From Morganella morganii_D (GTDB lineage Bacteria > Pseudomonadota > Gammaproteobacteria > Enterobacterales > Enterobacteriaceae), in assembly GCA_044772875.1 (NCBI GenBank), contig CP173058.1, forward strand, positions 3,739,044-3,803,043: 64,000 nucleotides of DNA. Reading direction: 5' to 3'. The notes under the pieces were generated by a model. That model searched no databases, was not told the origin of the DNA, and saw nothing but the letters and a program-made list of their open reading frames with translations. Positions within the stretch are counted from its first letter, which is position 1; every line of letters starts with the position of its first letter. Positions 15,070 to 23,580 of this stretch are shown one piece after another. The position numbers were made by a program, and so were the translations under genes.

Positions 15070-15354
15070 TTAATAAATGGACTCAGACCAGAACACACGG
15101 CAGCCATCCTGAGTAAAGCTGCCTTGTTTGTAGTAACCGTGACGACTGTTACCGAACTGCAGATAACAGGCTTTACCGGAACGGATAAGCTGATCACAGT
15201 ATGCATGACGCGCTATTTTGATACGGGGTTTATCATTCCCGGTTGAAACGCCCAGCACCGTGACACCGCGCTCCATCAGGTTTTTCACAACAGACTCAAC
15301 CTGAAATAAGATTTTTAAAACACCCTGATTATCGGGGGTAATTTTGATATTCAT
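15070..15354 (-). CDS. Small early phage protein, unknown function
   Basis: 94 residues from the ATG at 15354 (MNIKITPDNQGVLKILFQVE). Segments VKNLMERGVTVLGVSTGNDK and RIKIARHAYCDQL, ending GCRVFWSESIY. It follows transposition gene B closely and is conserved in style with small early genes of Mu-like phages, but I recognise no domain. Confidence 0.6.
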   Translation of the reverse strand: MNIKITPDNQGVLKILFQVESVVKNLMERGVTVLGVSTGNDKPRIKIARHAYCDQLIRSGKACYLQFGNSRHGYYKQGSFTQDGCRVFWSESIY

Positions 15355-15365
15355 TATCAGCCTCA

Positions 15366-16259
15366 CTAATTAATCAGCATTTCAGAGAACCCGGTCACCA
15401 TCGCCACATCAACAGGACGCTGGTTAATCTGACTGCCGCGTGAGACACCACGCAATAACTTAAACAGCCGCCGGGCATTACCTTTGCATACTTTGAACAA
15501 CTCAGAGAAAACTGCTTCATTATCAATTTCCGGCAGCAGTTCAGTGATGATTTGACGGATATCCTCTTCCGGTAACGCATCCCCCATACGCAGGGCAAAG
15601 CCGACACGGCTGTACAGCTGCTTATACTCCCCGCGCTTACCTTTCAGGTTCAGGATAAGACGCGGCATACCCGCCAGAACGATACCGACACCGGACTTAT
15701 CATGAATGCGGCGTAACGTCTCAAGGGCACGATAAGGCAGGTTTTCAGCCTCATCGACCAGAATGACTTTCCCTGAGTCACGCAGTGCCTGGATGATCGC
15801 CTCACTCAGTTCGTGCATGTTTCCGCGCTTAGCCAGTCCGAGTTTATTGCACAGTTCTTCAAGTACCACGCGGGCGGTATATCCCGGGTCTGCCTCAATC
15901 AGAACAGCACTCAGGTTTTCAGTGGTGTACCGGCGCATAATCATGGTCTTACCCATACCGGCATCACCGTAGATCACGTTGATATCCCCATCCAGATGCG
16001 CCATTTTGATAACTTCCATACCTTTTTTAGCCATGTATGTCGCAACATAGACAGGCTTGATGTTGCGGGCTTTGGCGCGGTCATGCTCACGCTGAATAAA
16101 CTGGCGGACTTTTTCCTCAACACCTTTCACATCACCGTTGTATTTGCCCTGCAGATACTGGTTAATCACCGCAGTACTGACACCGACACCACGTGATGCC
16201 TGAGCCTGAGACCAGCCTTTTGCTGCGAGTAATTCAGATAATTCAGTCACTAATGACAT
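15366..16259 (-). CDS. B: Transposition target-choice ATPase B (MuB)
   Basis: 297 residues from the ATG at 16259, nine bases after AGGAG. An N-terminal helix-turn-helix (KGWSQAQASRGVGVSTAVIN, about 14-33) precedes an AAA+ ATPase with Walker A GDAGMGKT and Walker B VILVDEAE. The arginine-rich C-terminus (GNARRLFKLLRG) is the MuB DNA-binding part. MuB coats target DNA, delivers it to the transposase and gives target immunity. It directly follows A. Confidence 0.95.
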   Translation of the reverse strand: MSLVTELSELLAAKGWSQAQASRGVGVSTAVINQYLQGKYNGDVKGVEEKVRQFIQREHDRAKARNIKPVYVATYMAKKGMEVIKMAHLDGDINVIYGDAGMGKTMIMRRYTTENLSAVLIEADPGYTARVVLEELCNKLGLAKRGNMHELSEAIIQALRDSGKVILVDEAENLPYRALETLRRIHDKSGVGIVLAGMPRLILNLKGKRGEYKQLYSRVGFALRMGDALPEEDIRQIITELLPEIDNEAVFSELFKVCKGNARRLFKLLRGVSRGSQINQRPVDVAMVTGFSEMLIN

Positions 16260-16274
16260 AATCATATTCTCCTG

Positions 16275-18320
16275 TTATTGGTTTCCGGCCTGTCTGGCAT
16301 TCAGGTGTTCATACTCAACCTGTAAGAATGTTGTCGGTTTGCCTCCTGCCGGAACGGCCACCGGTTCACTGATATAACTGCCGAAATCAGGTACGGTTTT
16401 TCCGGTGAGTACCGGACGGGCTTCTGCCTCAATTTCGCGCATTTTACTTTCAACCAGTGACATACGACGTTTGCGGCGATCTTCAACCGCTTTGTCCATC
16501 TGTGTTGTCGGTACGGCGGCAACTTTGTTACCGTTCCATACCGCTTTGCAGACGTATGATCCGTCCTGCTTACGGATAATGACTTCACCGGCATCATGAA
16601 TGTCATACGCCACGCGGACTTCCTCACCATCGACCAGGATTAAATCCTCCGCAAAATACTGGTTGTTGTTGAACTCAATCCAGCCACGCTGAGCCACGCG
16701 CTTAACTTCCGGCATGAACATTTCCCGCAGTTCAATCTCGGTCAGGTACTCAATCTCATCACCTTCTGCGGCCAGAACGGCCTGGCGGTATGCTGCAGGT
16801 GTCATATGACGGCCGTTCTGCTTCGGTAACTCACTGTGTTCATGGGTATAATTGTATTTGTGGATCTCATCTTCGATGGCATCCAGCAGTTGCGCCCATG
16901 ACGGCAGTTTTGCCAGTGCGCTTTTCTGCACCGGGTTAAGTTCCTTGTTATTCTCCAGTGCATTGACTGCTGAATTAATGCGGCGGCTGGTTATCCGCGC
17001 ATGTTCACGGTCTGCTCCACGGCCGTTAAAGGTTGCGAACCCCTGAGCGATACGCAGAGGGATCACTCCGTTAAGCCGTTCGATAATCCCGCGTGCCTGC
17101 GGGTTCCCCGGAATACCGGTCATATGCCGGATACCGAGACGCGGAAAAATACCGGTAATTTCCGCATCCAGCGTTTTGTTCTTTTCACCACCACCATTAT
17201 CCGAATACACAAATAATGGCTTACCGTGATGTTGCATGGCGTGCCGGTAAGCGGATGCAACAGCAATGACGTTTTCCGCCAAATCCAGACTCCAGCCCAC
17301 AACAAAGCGGGTACGGCCATCTATCACCATTGTCAGTTCCGGGGTGAACGGACGGCCGTGAATAGGGTGTGCCACCTTCAGGTTCATAGATTTACCGTCA
17401 CTGACCCAACATCCGTTTACCGGCATCTGTGACCAGTCACGCTTCTGATAGGTTTCCAGTGCCCGCGTTTCCGAACCGGTTACACGGCCTTTTGCACGCT
17501 CACGTTTCGGTAGTTTCACCATCAGGCGGCGCACCGCATCATAAGAGGGTTTCGCACTCATCATGGCAGGCTGATCGGCATACTGTTCATCCCATTCATC
17601 TGAGAATGAACGGTAAGCGGCAATCAGTGACGGCCCGTTCACATTGCGGTAATGCGCCAGAAACCCCGGAAACCATGCCACCTGTTCCGGTCGGGTTTCT
17701 TTGTGATGACCGGGAGCCAGCAATGCCAGACGCTCTTCCCCGGAATTGGTGCTCTGATAAAGCGATACCCATTCCTGCAGAGAACGCGGACTTACACCCC
17801 GGCGTGATTTCCCCTTGCGTGCATTAGCATTGTCTGCGGAACGCTGCAGATGCTCCGGCAGCACACCACTGCGTGACTGTTCTGAAATCCGGGTCACCGC
17901 ACCGGTACGGGTATCACCGGCCGCAACCAGTGACAGCACTTCCATAGCCAGAGCTGCCCGTGCATCAGCAACTGCTTTCTGTTCTTCTGTCAGTCCGGAA
18001 ACCTCCCGCTCCAGCAGGGCCGGGCACTGACGCATCAGAGCAAGTTCTTCGCCGGGCTTTACCGCAGTAACAGCAACGGGATTTTCCAGCGGTTTTTCTG
18101 TCTTTTTCTGCTCCAGCACCGCATTAAAATGACGCTGTTTCACCGCGTCCTGAGCGGCTTCCGGTAAGCAATCGATGTGATACTCAAAGGCTTTTGTGCC
18201 GGTACGCTTACGAATTAATTCAGGGTGATCGCCTGACAACTTATTCAGACGATTTCGTATCCCCTGAACCGTGCCCGGTAATCCCGGGATTCCAACCAGT
18301 TCATTAGCAGTCAGGAACAT
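16275..18320 (-). CDS. A: Transposase A (MuA family)
   Basis: 681 residues from the ATG at 18320, chosen because MFLTANELVGIPGLPGTVQG aligns with the MuA N-terminus and AGGGTGAT precedes it. The longer frame to 18362 overlaps ner. Order: winged-helix enhancer-binding domain, end-binding helices, the RNase H-like core with a DDE triad at about D308 (WVSDGKS), D374 (YSDNGGG) and E414 (GIIERLNG), then a beta-barrel and a basic C-terminus that contacts B and ClpX. It catalyses integration and replicative transposition. Confidence 0.96.
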   Translation of the reverse strand: MFLTANELVGIPGLPGTVQGIRNRLNKLSGDHPELIRKRTGTKAFEYHIDCLPEAAQDAVKQRHFNAVLEQKKTEKPLENPVAVTAVKPGEELALMRQCPALLEREVSGLTEEQKAVADARAALAMEVLSLVAAGDTRTGAVTRISEQSRSGVLPEHLQRSADNANARKGKSRRGVSPRSLQEWVSLYQSTNSGEERLALLAPGHHKETRPEQVAWFPGFLAHYRNVNGPSLIAAYRSFSDEWDEQYADQPAMMSAKPSYDAVRRLMVKLPKRERAKGRVTGSETRALETYQKRDWSQMPVNGCWVSDGKSMNLKVAHPIHGRPFTPELTMVIDGRTRFVVGWSLDLAENVIAVASAYRHAMQHHGKPLFVYSDNGGGEKNKTLDAEITGIFPRLGIRHMTGIPGNPQARGIIERLNGVIPLRIAQGFATFNGRGADREHARITSRRINSAVNALENNKELNPVQKSALAKLPSWAQLLDAIEDEIHKYNYTHEHSELPKQNGRHMTPAAYRQAVLAAEGDEIEYLTEIELREMFMPEVKRVAQRGWIEFNNNQYFAEDLILVDGEEVRVAYDIHDAGEVIIRKQDGSYVCKAVWNGNKVAAVPTTQMDKAVEDRRKRRMSLVESKMREIEAEARPVLTGKTVPDFGSYISEPVAVPAGGKPTTFLQVEYEHLNARQAGNQ

Positions 18321-18325
18321 ACCGA

Positions 18326-18562
18326 TCACCCTAATACTCTGCTCAGGTAACGGCTTGGCCATATTTCCTGAGGCTGAATGCCAAGCGCATCAGCGATAAT
18401 GCGCTCACCTTTTGGATAAGAACGCGCCAGTGCATTCTTTAACGTGTCTGGTTTTAAACCAGCCTGCGTTGACAGGTCACGCATCGTGACGCCTTCTTTG
18501 TGAAGAGCAGCAACAATATCGATACGATGCCAGTCAGCATGACTTACTTCATTTCTATCCAT
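18326..18562 (-). CDS. ner: Ner-like DNA-binding protein
   Basis: 78 residues from the ATG at 18562 (MDRNEVSHADWHRIDIVAAL). The helix-turn-helix GVTMRDLSTQAGLKPDTLKN followed by YPKGERIIADALGIQPQEIW is the Ner/Nlp (SfsB-like) family. In Mu, Ner is a Cro-like protein that turns down early and repressor promoters during lytic growth. It is the first gene of the early operon, divergent from the repressor, and ends five bases before the A start. Confidence 0.92.
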   Translation of the reverse strand: MDRNEVSHADWHRIDIVAALHKEGVTMRDLSTQAGLKPDTLKNALARSYPKGERIIADALGIQPQEIWPSRYLSRVLG

Positions 18563-18635
18563 ATTTCGTTTACCCTTAAAAATTACCCCTGCGGATAATC
18601 CGCGTGGGTTATCCGTGCAGATACAGTATTGATCC

Positions 18636-18704
18636 AAATTAGGACTATGTAAAGAAAGAAAACGCCTTTCTTTTCTTAATTAAAAACAAGTCGAGTCCTA
18701 ATTT
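18636..18704. promoter_or_regulatory. Operator region between repressor and early operon
   Basis: The 183-bp gap between ner and the repressor carries an exact 11-bp inverted repeat: AAATTAGGACT at 18636-18646 and AGTCCTAATTT at 18694-18704, 47 bp apart. These are the likely half-operators bound by the repressor and/or Ner. A TATATA-like -10 for the repressor lies near 18716. Confidence 0.65.
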
Positions 18705-18745
18705 AGGTAATTCGTTATATATCAATAGATTGGAGAGAAAGGAAA

Positions 18746-19339
18746 ATGGAAAGAAAAAATAGTGACAATGTTTCTTTGTCCTTCACACCTAAAGAAACAC
18801 TAGTAGATAGAATTCAAACTCTAATCAAAGGTCGGAGTATAAGGGCTGTTTCTTCGGCTTGGGGACTACCGTATTCCACCTTAAACAACTACTTGAACAA
18901 AGGCACTGACCCCTCATTCAAAGCAATACAGGTAATCGCTGAAGCAGAAAAAGTCAGCCTTGACTGGCTGGCATTCGGCTCAGAGCGGTCCGAATCAGAG
19001 TCACCCATCGATACATTAAAATACAACAAAACTAGTCCAGCTATAAGAAATGCGTGGGATATGGTCTATGAATCTCTTTCAGACCATGAAATCAATGAGT
19101 TACTCAAAGTGATACATAGGAAAGGCATTGAGGGGATTTTGCAGATCACTAAAACAGATTCATTGGAAAGTAGTATTGATAACCTACATATCAGGCCAAC
19201 GCTGAAACAAGCTATCAAACTGGCTATGGCTGGTGATGAATCACTAGACCAAGAGATTTTGCGCCGCATTGAAGAGAAGAAAAATACCGATGAGACTGGT
19301 CATTTAAGCCAGGAAGAAGATCACCAAAAGGTGGGATGA
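18746..19339 (+). CDS. Phage repressor (lysogeny, c-type)
   Basis: 197 residues. The N-terminal helix-turn-helix (IRAVSSAWGLPYSTLNNYLN, about 32-51) and SLDWLAFG at about 73 are typical of CI-like repressors of Mu-like phages. The C-terminal part is helical and acidic (EILRRIEEKKNTDETGHLS), possibly a ClpXP-sensitive tail as in Mu c. It is the only plus-strand phage gene and diverges from ner. GGAGAGAAAGGAAA precedes the ATG. It keeps the early promoter silent in the lysogen. Confidence 0.88.
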   Translation: MERKNSDNVSLSFTPKETLVDRIQTLIKGRSIRAVSSAWGLPYSTLNNYLNKGTDPSFKAIQVIAEAEKVSLDWLAFGSERSESESPIDTLKYNKTSPAIRNAWDMVYESLSDHEINELLKVIHRKGIEGILQITKTDSLESSIDNLHIRPTLKQAIKLAMAGDESLDQEILRRIEEKKNTDETGHLSQEEDHQKVG

Positions 19340-19390
19340 TTGGATACCTGTTCAATCGTCCTTTAAATATCGTTTAAACGCTCCTAAAAG

Positions 19391-19532
19391 ATGATCACTT
19401 GAGTGCAGAATAGAATGCAAAAAAACATAAAATAAATCAATTCATGTTCATCAGTGCAGAATCGCATAACTCCCCGCCAAAGCAGTAAACTCAAGGCGTC
19501 CAGCCAATCACACTCCCTTATCAATTAGTGCA
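19391..19532 (-). other. Phage left end with repeated transposase-binding sites
   Basis: On the minus strand, TGCACT starts at 19532, 19458 and 19407: TGCACTAATTGA (the terminal copy), TGCACTGATGAA and TGCACTCAAGTG. Three spaced sites at one end are what MuA-type transposases need (L1-L3). The terminal copy starts with TG, directly next to autotransporter sequence, so 19532 is taken as the phage end. The adjacent host bases 19533-19537 (ATATT) are the expected 5-bp target duplication. Confidence 0.72.
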
Positions 19533-21656
19533 ATATTGATCACCTCCCCACATATTGCCGGTTTTTAACTGGCCGTCAGCGCTTTTGGCATTTGTGTGTC
19601 CCGCCACATTACGCAGCCACATACTGGTTACTTTCTTCTCACCGGTAAGAATATCGGTATACTGTGTTTCCCCGAGACGATCATGCAAGCGGGTATTAAA
19701 TAACTGATTAGCCATCGAGAGGTTATTGATATAACCCCCTGCTTCAGGACGAATAATTGCCACATCCGGACCATCGGGCTCATCAAGCTGGTTAGTCAAA
19801 TACCAGTTTTTACTATTTTCCCCTTCACCTCGATTGAGAAAATACTCATACGCCCCCGCAACAATACGCCCGAGTTGTTCAAAATTACCGGCCGAATCAC
19901 CACCAACCGAAATTAATTCAATACCATCAATAGTTTGAGCGCCCTGACCGCCAATATTATTAACACTTACAGAGGTGGTTCCACTGGTATTTCCGGCAAT
20001 AATGAGTTTATCTGTAACAGAATCATCCCCTTCCAGTTGACCATTAAAAAGAATATGGCCATTATTACCGGTGTAATTGCCATGAACAGTCAGTGTATGT
20101 CCATAGTCAGGGGAATTAAAAATAACATTTCCGCCATTAGTTAAATCAACAATGTGGGAATTATTATCATGAATCCATGACGAATTATCCAGTGTAACGC
20201 TGGTGTAAGCATTTTCAGTATCTATATTCCCGCTGTCATCCAGGGCATAAATATTCCCCGTTATAAAAGAACCATTATTACCATTAATCTGCATGTTTCC
20301 CTGACTACCGGTATTATTGACTATATCACCTGATATCTTAGATGAATCTAAATTAAGTTTTAATACAGACTGGTCATTATTGAGAATGCCTTTGCTAAAG
20401 GATGATGCATCAGTACGTATTAAGTTAAATGTTAAATCTGTAGCGTTTTGTGATAAATCAGATGTTCCGAATAATATTAAATATAGACCATTGCTATTAT
20501 TCATGGTTACATCATTAATATTAATGAGTGCTTTGGCTGTACTCATCTCACTGCTATTCTGATGTTGTTGCATATCAGTGTTAATTAAATTTGAATTTGT
20601 GGTCTCAATTGTTCCGCTATTTAAATTTAATGTAAACTCATACTCACTATCAAGCTGTTCATTATTGGTTGTCAGAATACCAATTACACTGTCATCATTT
20701 TCGAATGTCGGATTATCATAGTCATTAATAATAGATAGATTATTTAAATTAATGGTGTTTCCATCATTTTTAACATTTGCACCAGACCCACTTAAACGAA
20801 TTATTTGAGATCCATTGCTTTTTAATACAGAATTATCAACTGTTATAGTGTTATTTATTCCCCCAATAGCTAACACTGAACCATCAGGGTCTGCCACTGA
20901 AGGAATCCCGTTCAGGATTGATCCTGATGCTACAGTTAATGTATTATTTTCACCGCTCATCAATACTGCACGACTTCCTGTGACCTGAACACTACCTAAA
21001 TTTACACTATTATTTGCACCGCTCAGGTTTAGTCCATACCCTGTAGCGTGAAAAACCCCGCCATCACCAATACTCAGGTTATTATTCTGTCCATTCAGAA
21101 CAATAGAACTGCCATTTGTCGCAGATAACACAGAATTTTCACCTATAATAGTATTCGTATTTTGCCCTGATATGGATAATGGTACGTAAGATGATTCCAG
21201 ATTTAAATTATCTCCGATAAGCATTGTATTACCTGTACCAGCTACTCTAATAGCCGAAAAGTTCTCAGAAACAATCGTTGCATTATCACCCAAAGAAATT
21301 ATCGCATTTGATGAATTTGTATTAAATCCAATACCAGTTTGTGACTGACTAACTTTAATTGTTAAGCCATTTGTACCATTAACTCTGCTGCCATCACCTA
21401 AGATTAGTATACCATAACCTGTGGAGTTAACTGTTGAGCTGGTAGTATCAACAGTTACATCAGGTTCAATGTTTAATATCCCACCGTTAACATAAAAAAT
21501 ACCACTTGGGCCTACCGCCTGATCATAAACTCCCCCCTCAGTTGTGGTATATTCATTTCCGGCAGTGATATTTACGCCTGTTTCAGCCAATACAGGGGAA
21601 ATAGCTAAACTTATACAACAAGCAAGTATTGTTTGTTTTGAAATTAATTTCTTCAT
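19521..21656 (-). pseudogene. Autotransporter adhesin, 3' end removed by prophage insertion
   Basis: 711 residues from MKKLISKQTILACCISLAIS, a Sec signal peptide ending VLAETG. The passenger is a beta-helix of Asn/Gly-rich repeats about 20 residues apart (NAIISLGDN, NTMLIGDN, NTIIGEN, NNLSIGDG, NTLTVASG). The end has LFNTRLHDRLGETQY and MWLRNVAGHTNAKSADGQLK, the conserved start of the translocator domain. Then GGDQY meets the phage end, and CTN-stop is phage-encoded. The beta barrel is missing, so the product cannot be displayed. The rest should lie at the far end of the prophage. Confidence 0.88.
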
Positions 21657-22439
21657 ATTTTTCTCTGTGTGTGAATAGATAATAGTCACATGATTTTTTG
21701 TTAATGGTTAAATATACATAAGGTAATTTTATGGCTATTAAAATCCGGGAATGATAATACATGGAAAACTCATTCATATTACACCCGGAACATCAGTTCA
21801 GCTGACACAATATAATCTGCTTACCTTTACTTGAAATACCCCGCATCATCATAGTTCTTCCTGTGATAATTTATGGTTTCTCCACCATAACTCAGGGTCA
21901 TAATCGCCCGAACATCCGTGTATCTCCGGCTGTATTTTCTTTGCTATTTATTCTGACACCTTTATTTCCGAATGCTGCTTTTCTCACAAACACAGACAAC
22001 GACCGGCTTGAGGAAACCGGATTAGCTGCCCGGCAGCTTTCGGATACTTAATGAAAACTGAACTACAAATGTTCAGTATCAGAGTTTAATGTTAACAAAA
22101 CCAATAATGCGAGTATTTTAAATAAAATTAACACATATTCAATGGTACACAATATTGCTCACCTGATTATGAGTATTGGCCAACTAACTGATTTCATATA
22201 AAAAAAGTAAACCTTCGCAATAAAATTATAGTGAAACAATTCAAATAAACAAAATAAATGGATTAATATTTTAAAATACCCTAATACAGACCAAAAAAAA
22301 TAATGTGAAACACTTACTTCGTATTTATTGGTAATGAAAATAAATATGGCGATTAATACCCGGGGTCAGAAAAAATAGTAAAAACAGTAAAAACAGTGGA
22401 ATAAATTCATGCCGGTGAATCGCCACAGATAATCCGGAC

Positions 22440-22700
22440 GCCTCTGATCTGTTGATAATATTGATTTTTATATTCTGCCGGTGACTTATGTCCGCTACCC
22501 AACGTTCATCCGGTGCTTCCGGGCTGAACTGCCAGGTCTGTCCCGTCAGCTTCAGGTCAGCATGATACCGTCGTGAATACGGCTGCTTAAGCCGGGCGTA
22601 AAACCCGCCCGGATGTACATCCGGCACCTGGCAGAGCCGGCGGACAGGCCAATAACGGTTGTTGTCACGAATAAAGGCGTACCTCAGCCGGATAGTTTTG
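22440..22700 (-). mobile_element. IS3-family transposase (orfB) remnant
   Basis: The minus strand reads RYAFIRDNNRYWPVRRLCQV, then DVHPGGFYARLKQPYSRRYH, then DLKLTGQ. This is the N-terminus of IS3-group orfB transposases. It is joined directly to FSPEAPDERWVADI, which normally lies about 100 residues later, so an internal deletion has removed the middle. The DDE catalytic part after it is lost. No start codon, terminal repeats or orfA were seen. Confidence 0.82.
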
Positions 22701-22750
22701 CGAAGTATGCTGAAGTGACACTCGAGCCAATATCCATCAATGTTACTCGC

Positions 22751-22775
22751 CGATCTCCATTCACGGTAATACGCA
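22751..22775. repeat. 25-bp repeat, copy 1
   Basis: Begins CGATCTCCATTC and ends CGGTAATACGCA. It matches 27010-27034 with one difference. The two copies bracket the response regulator and sensor kinase genes. Confidence 0.6.
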
Positions 22776-22926
22776 CTGAAGAATTTTAATTATTTGTTTT
22801 TATTTACAAAAAGCTGAACAGGCAGTTTTAAATTTTAAAATATTTATCTGAAATGATACTCATAATTTGACTTTCTATAAATGGTGTTATATTCAATTAT
22901 AATCACCCTTATAATGAGTAATATCG

Positions 22927-23580
22927 ATGAAGAAGCTATCATTAGTTTTAGTTGATGATCATCCAATTGTTCTCTCAGGATTGAAGGATACATTATCACA
23001 ATCAGCAAATTTATCTGTTATAGGGGCTTTTACCCAGGACTCAGAGCTATTTACATTTTTAAAGCACAATAACGTTGATGTTATTGTGACTGACTACATG
23101 ATGCCAAAAAATACACTATCAAGTGACGGCCAAAATTATATTCAGTTTTTACATCGTAAGTATCCGGAGATTGCTTTAGTTGTATTAACTATGATTTCTA
23201 ACCCCATGCTTATACAGATGTTGTATGACAACGGTGTAAGCGCTGTTGTTTCAAAAGAAGCACCTTTGCAGGATTTGATTAAAGCAATAAAGTTAGCGGG
23301 GCAGGGACGGGAATATCGCCAGCCTGTAGCTGATTTAACTACAACATTAAAAAGCCGTAATGCCACAACCCTTGATGAGCGGGTGAAAACACTATCACCT
23401 CGTGAATTAGAGGTGCTGCGACTATTTGTACAGGGGAGGCCTGTTATTGAAATTGCGAAGCTATTAAACCGAAGCGATAAAACAATCAGCTTACAAAAAA
23501 ATGCAGCAATGCGTAAATTGGGTGTTGATAATAATCAGGCTTTAATCAGTTATTGTATCACACACCGTCTGTTTGATTAA
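22927..23580 (+). CDS. RcsB-like response regulator (NarL/FixJ family)
   Basis: 217 residues. The receiver domain (1-125) has the acidic pair D10-D11, phospho-acceptor D56 in VTDYMMP, and SKEAP after the conserved Lys. The C-terminal LuxR-type HTH runs from TLSPRELEVLRLFVQGRPV to LNRSDKTISLQKNAAMRKLG. The similarity to RcsB is close (ADDHPIVL-like N-terminus, VLTM-x2-NP, HTH sequence), so it should dimerise and bind DNA on phosphorylation. Its 3' end overlaps the convergent kinase gene by 23 bases. A likely target is the fimbrial operon nearby; that is inference. Confidence 0.88.
   Translation: MKKLSLVLVDDHPIVLSGLKDTLSQSANLSVIGAFTQDSELFTFLKHNNVDVIVTDYMMPKNTLSSDGQNYIQFLHRKYPEIALVVLTMISNPMLIQMLYDNGVSAVVSKEAPLQDLIKAIKLAGQGREYRQPVADLTTTLKSRNATTLDERVKTLSPRELEVLRLFVQGRPVIEIAKLLNRSDKTISLQKNAAMRKLGVDNNQALISYCITHRLFD

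Larger units (their letters stand above)
1..19532 (-). mobile_element. Mu-like transposable prophage (left part, incomplete)
   Basis: A continuous block of phage genes in Mu order: repressor, Ner, A, B, early genes, GemA, Mor, C, lysis, terminase, portal, F, G, protease. The early end lies at about 19532, where TG followed by CACT opens the element inside a host autotransporter gene. The structural end (major capsid, tail, tail fibres, right phage end) lies beyond position 1. No Mu Gam homologue was recognised. All genes except the repressor read on the minus strand. No frameshifted phage gene was seen, so the prophage may be functional, but less than half of it is visible. Confidence 0.95.
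21690..22926. other. Long AT-rich intergenic region with decayed sequence
   Basis: About 1.2 kb without an intact gene, between the autotransporter start and the response regulator. It holds the autotransporter promoter region (A/T-rich, 21690-21800), an IS3-family remnant (22440-22700) and one copy of a 25-bp repeat (22751-22775). Nothing else is recognised. Short frames at 21863-22051 have no credible start signal. Confidence 0.6.

Noticed and set aside
21863..22051. 62-codon plus-strand frame upstream of the autotransporter
   Set aside because: No ribosome binding site, no motif, lies in decayed intergenic DNA.
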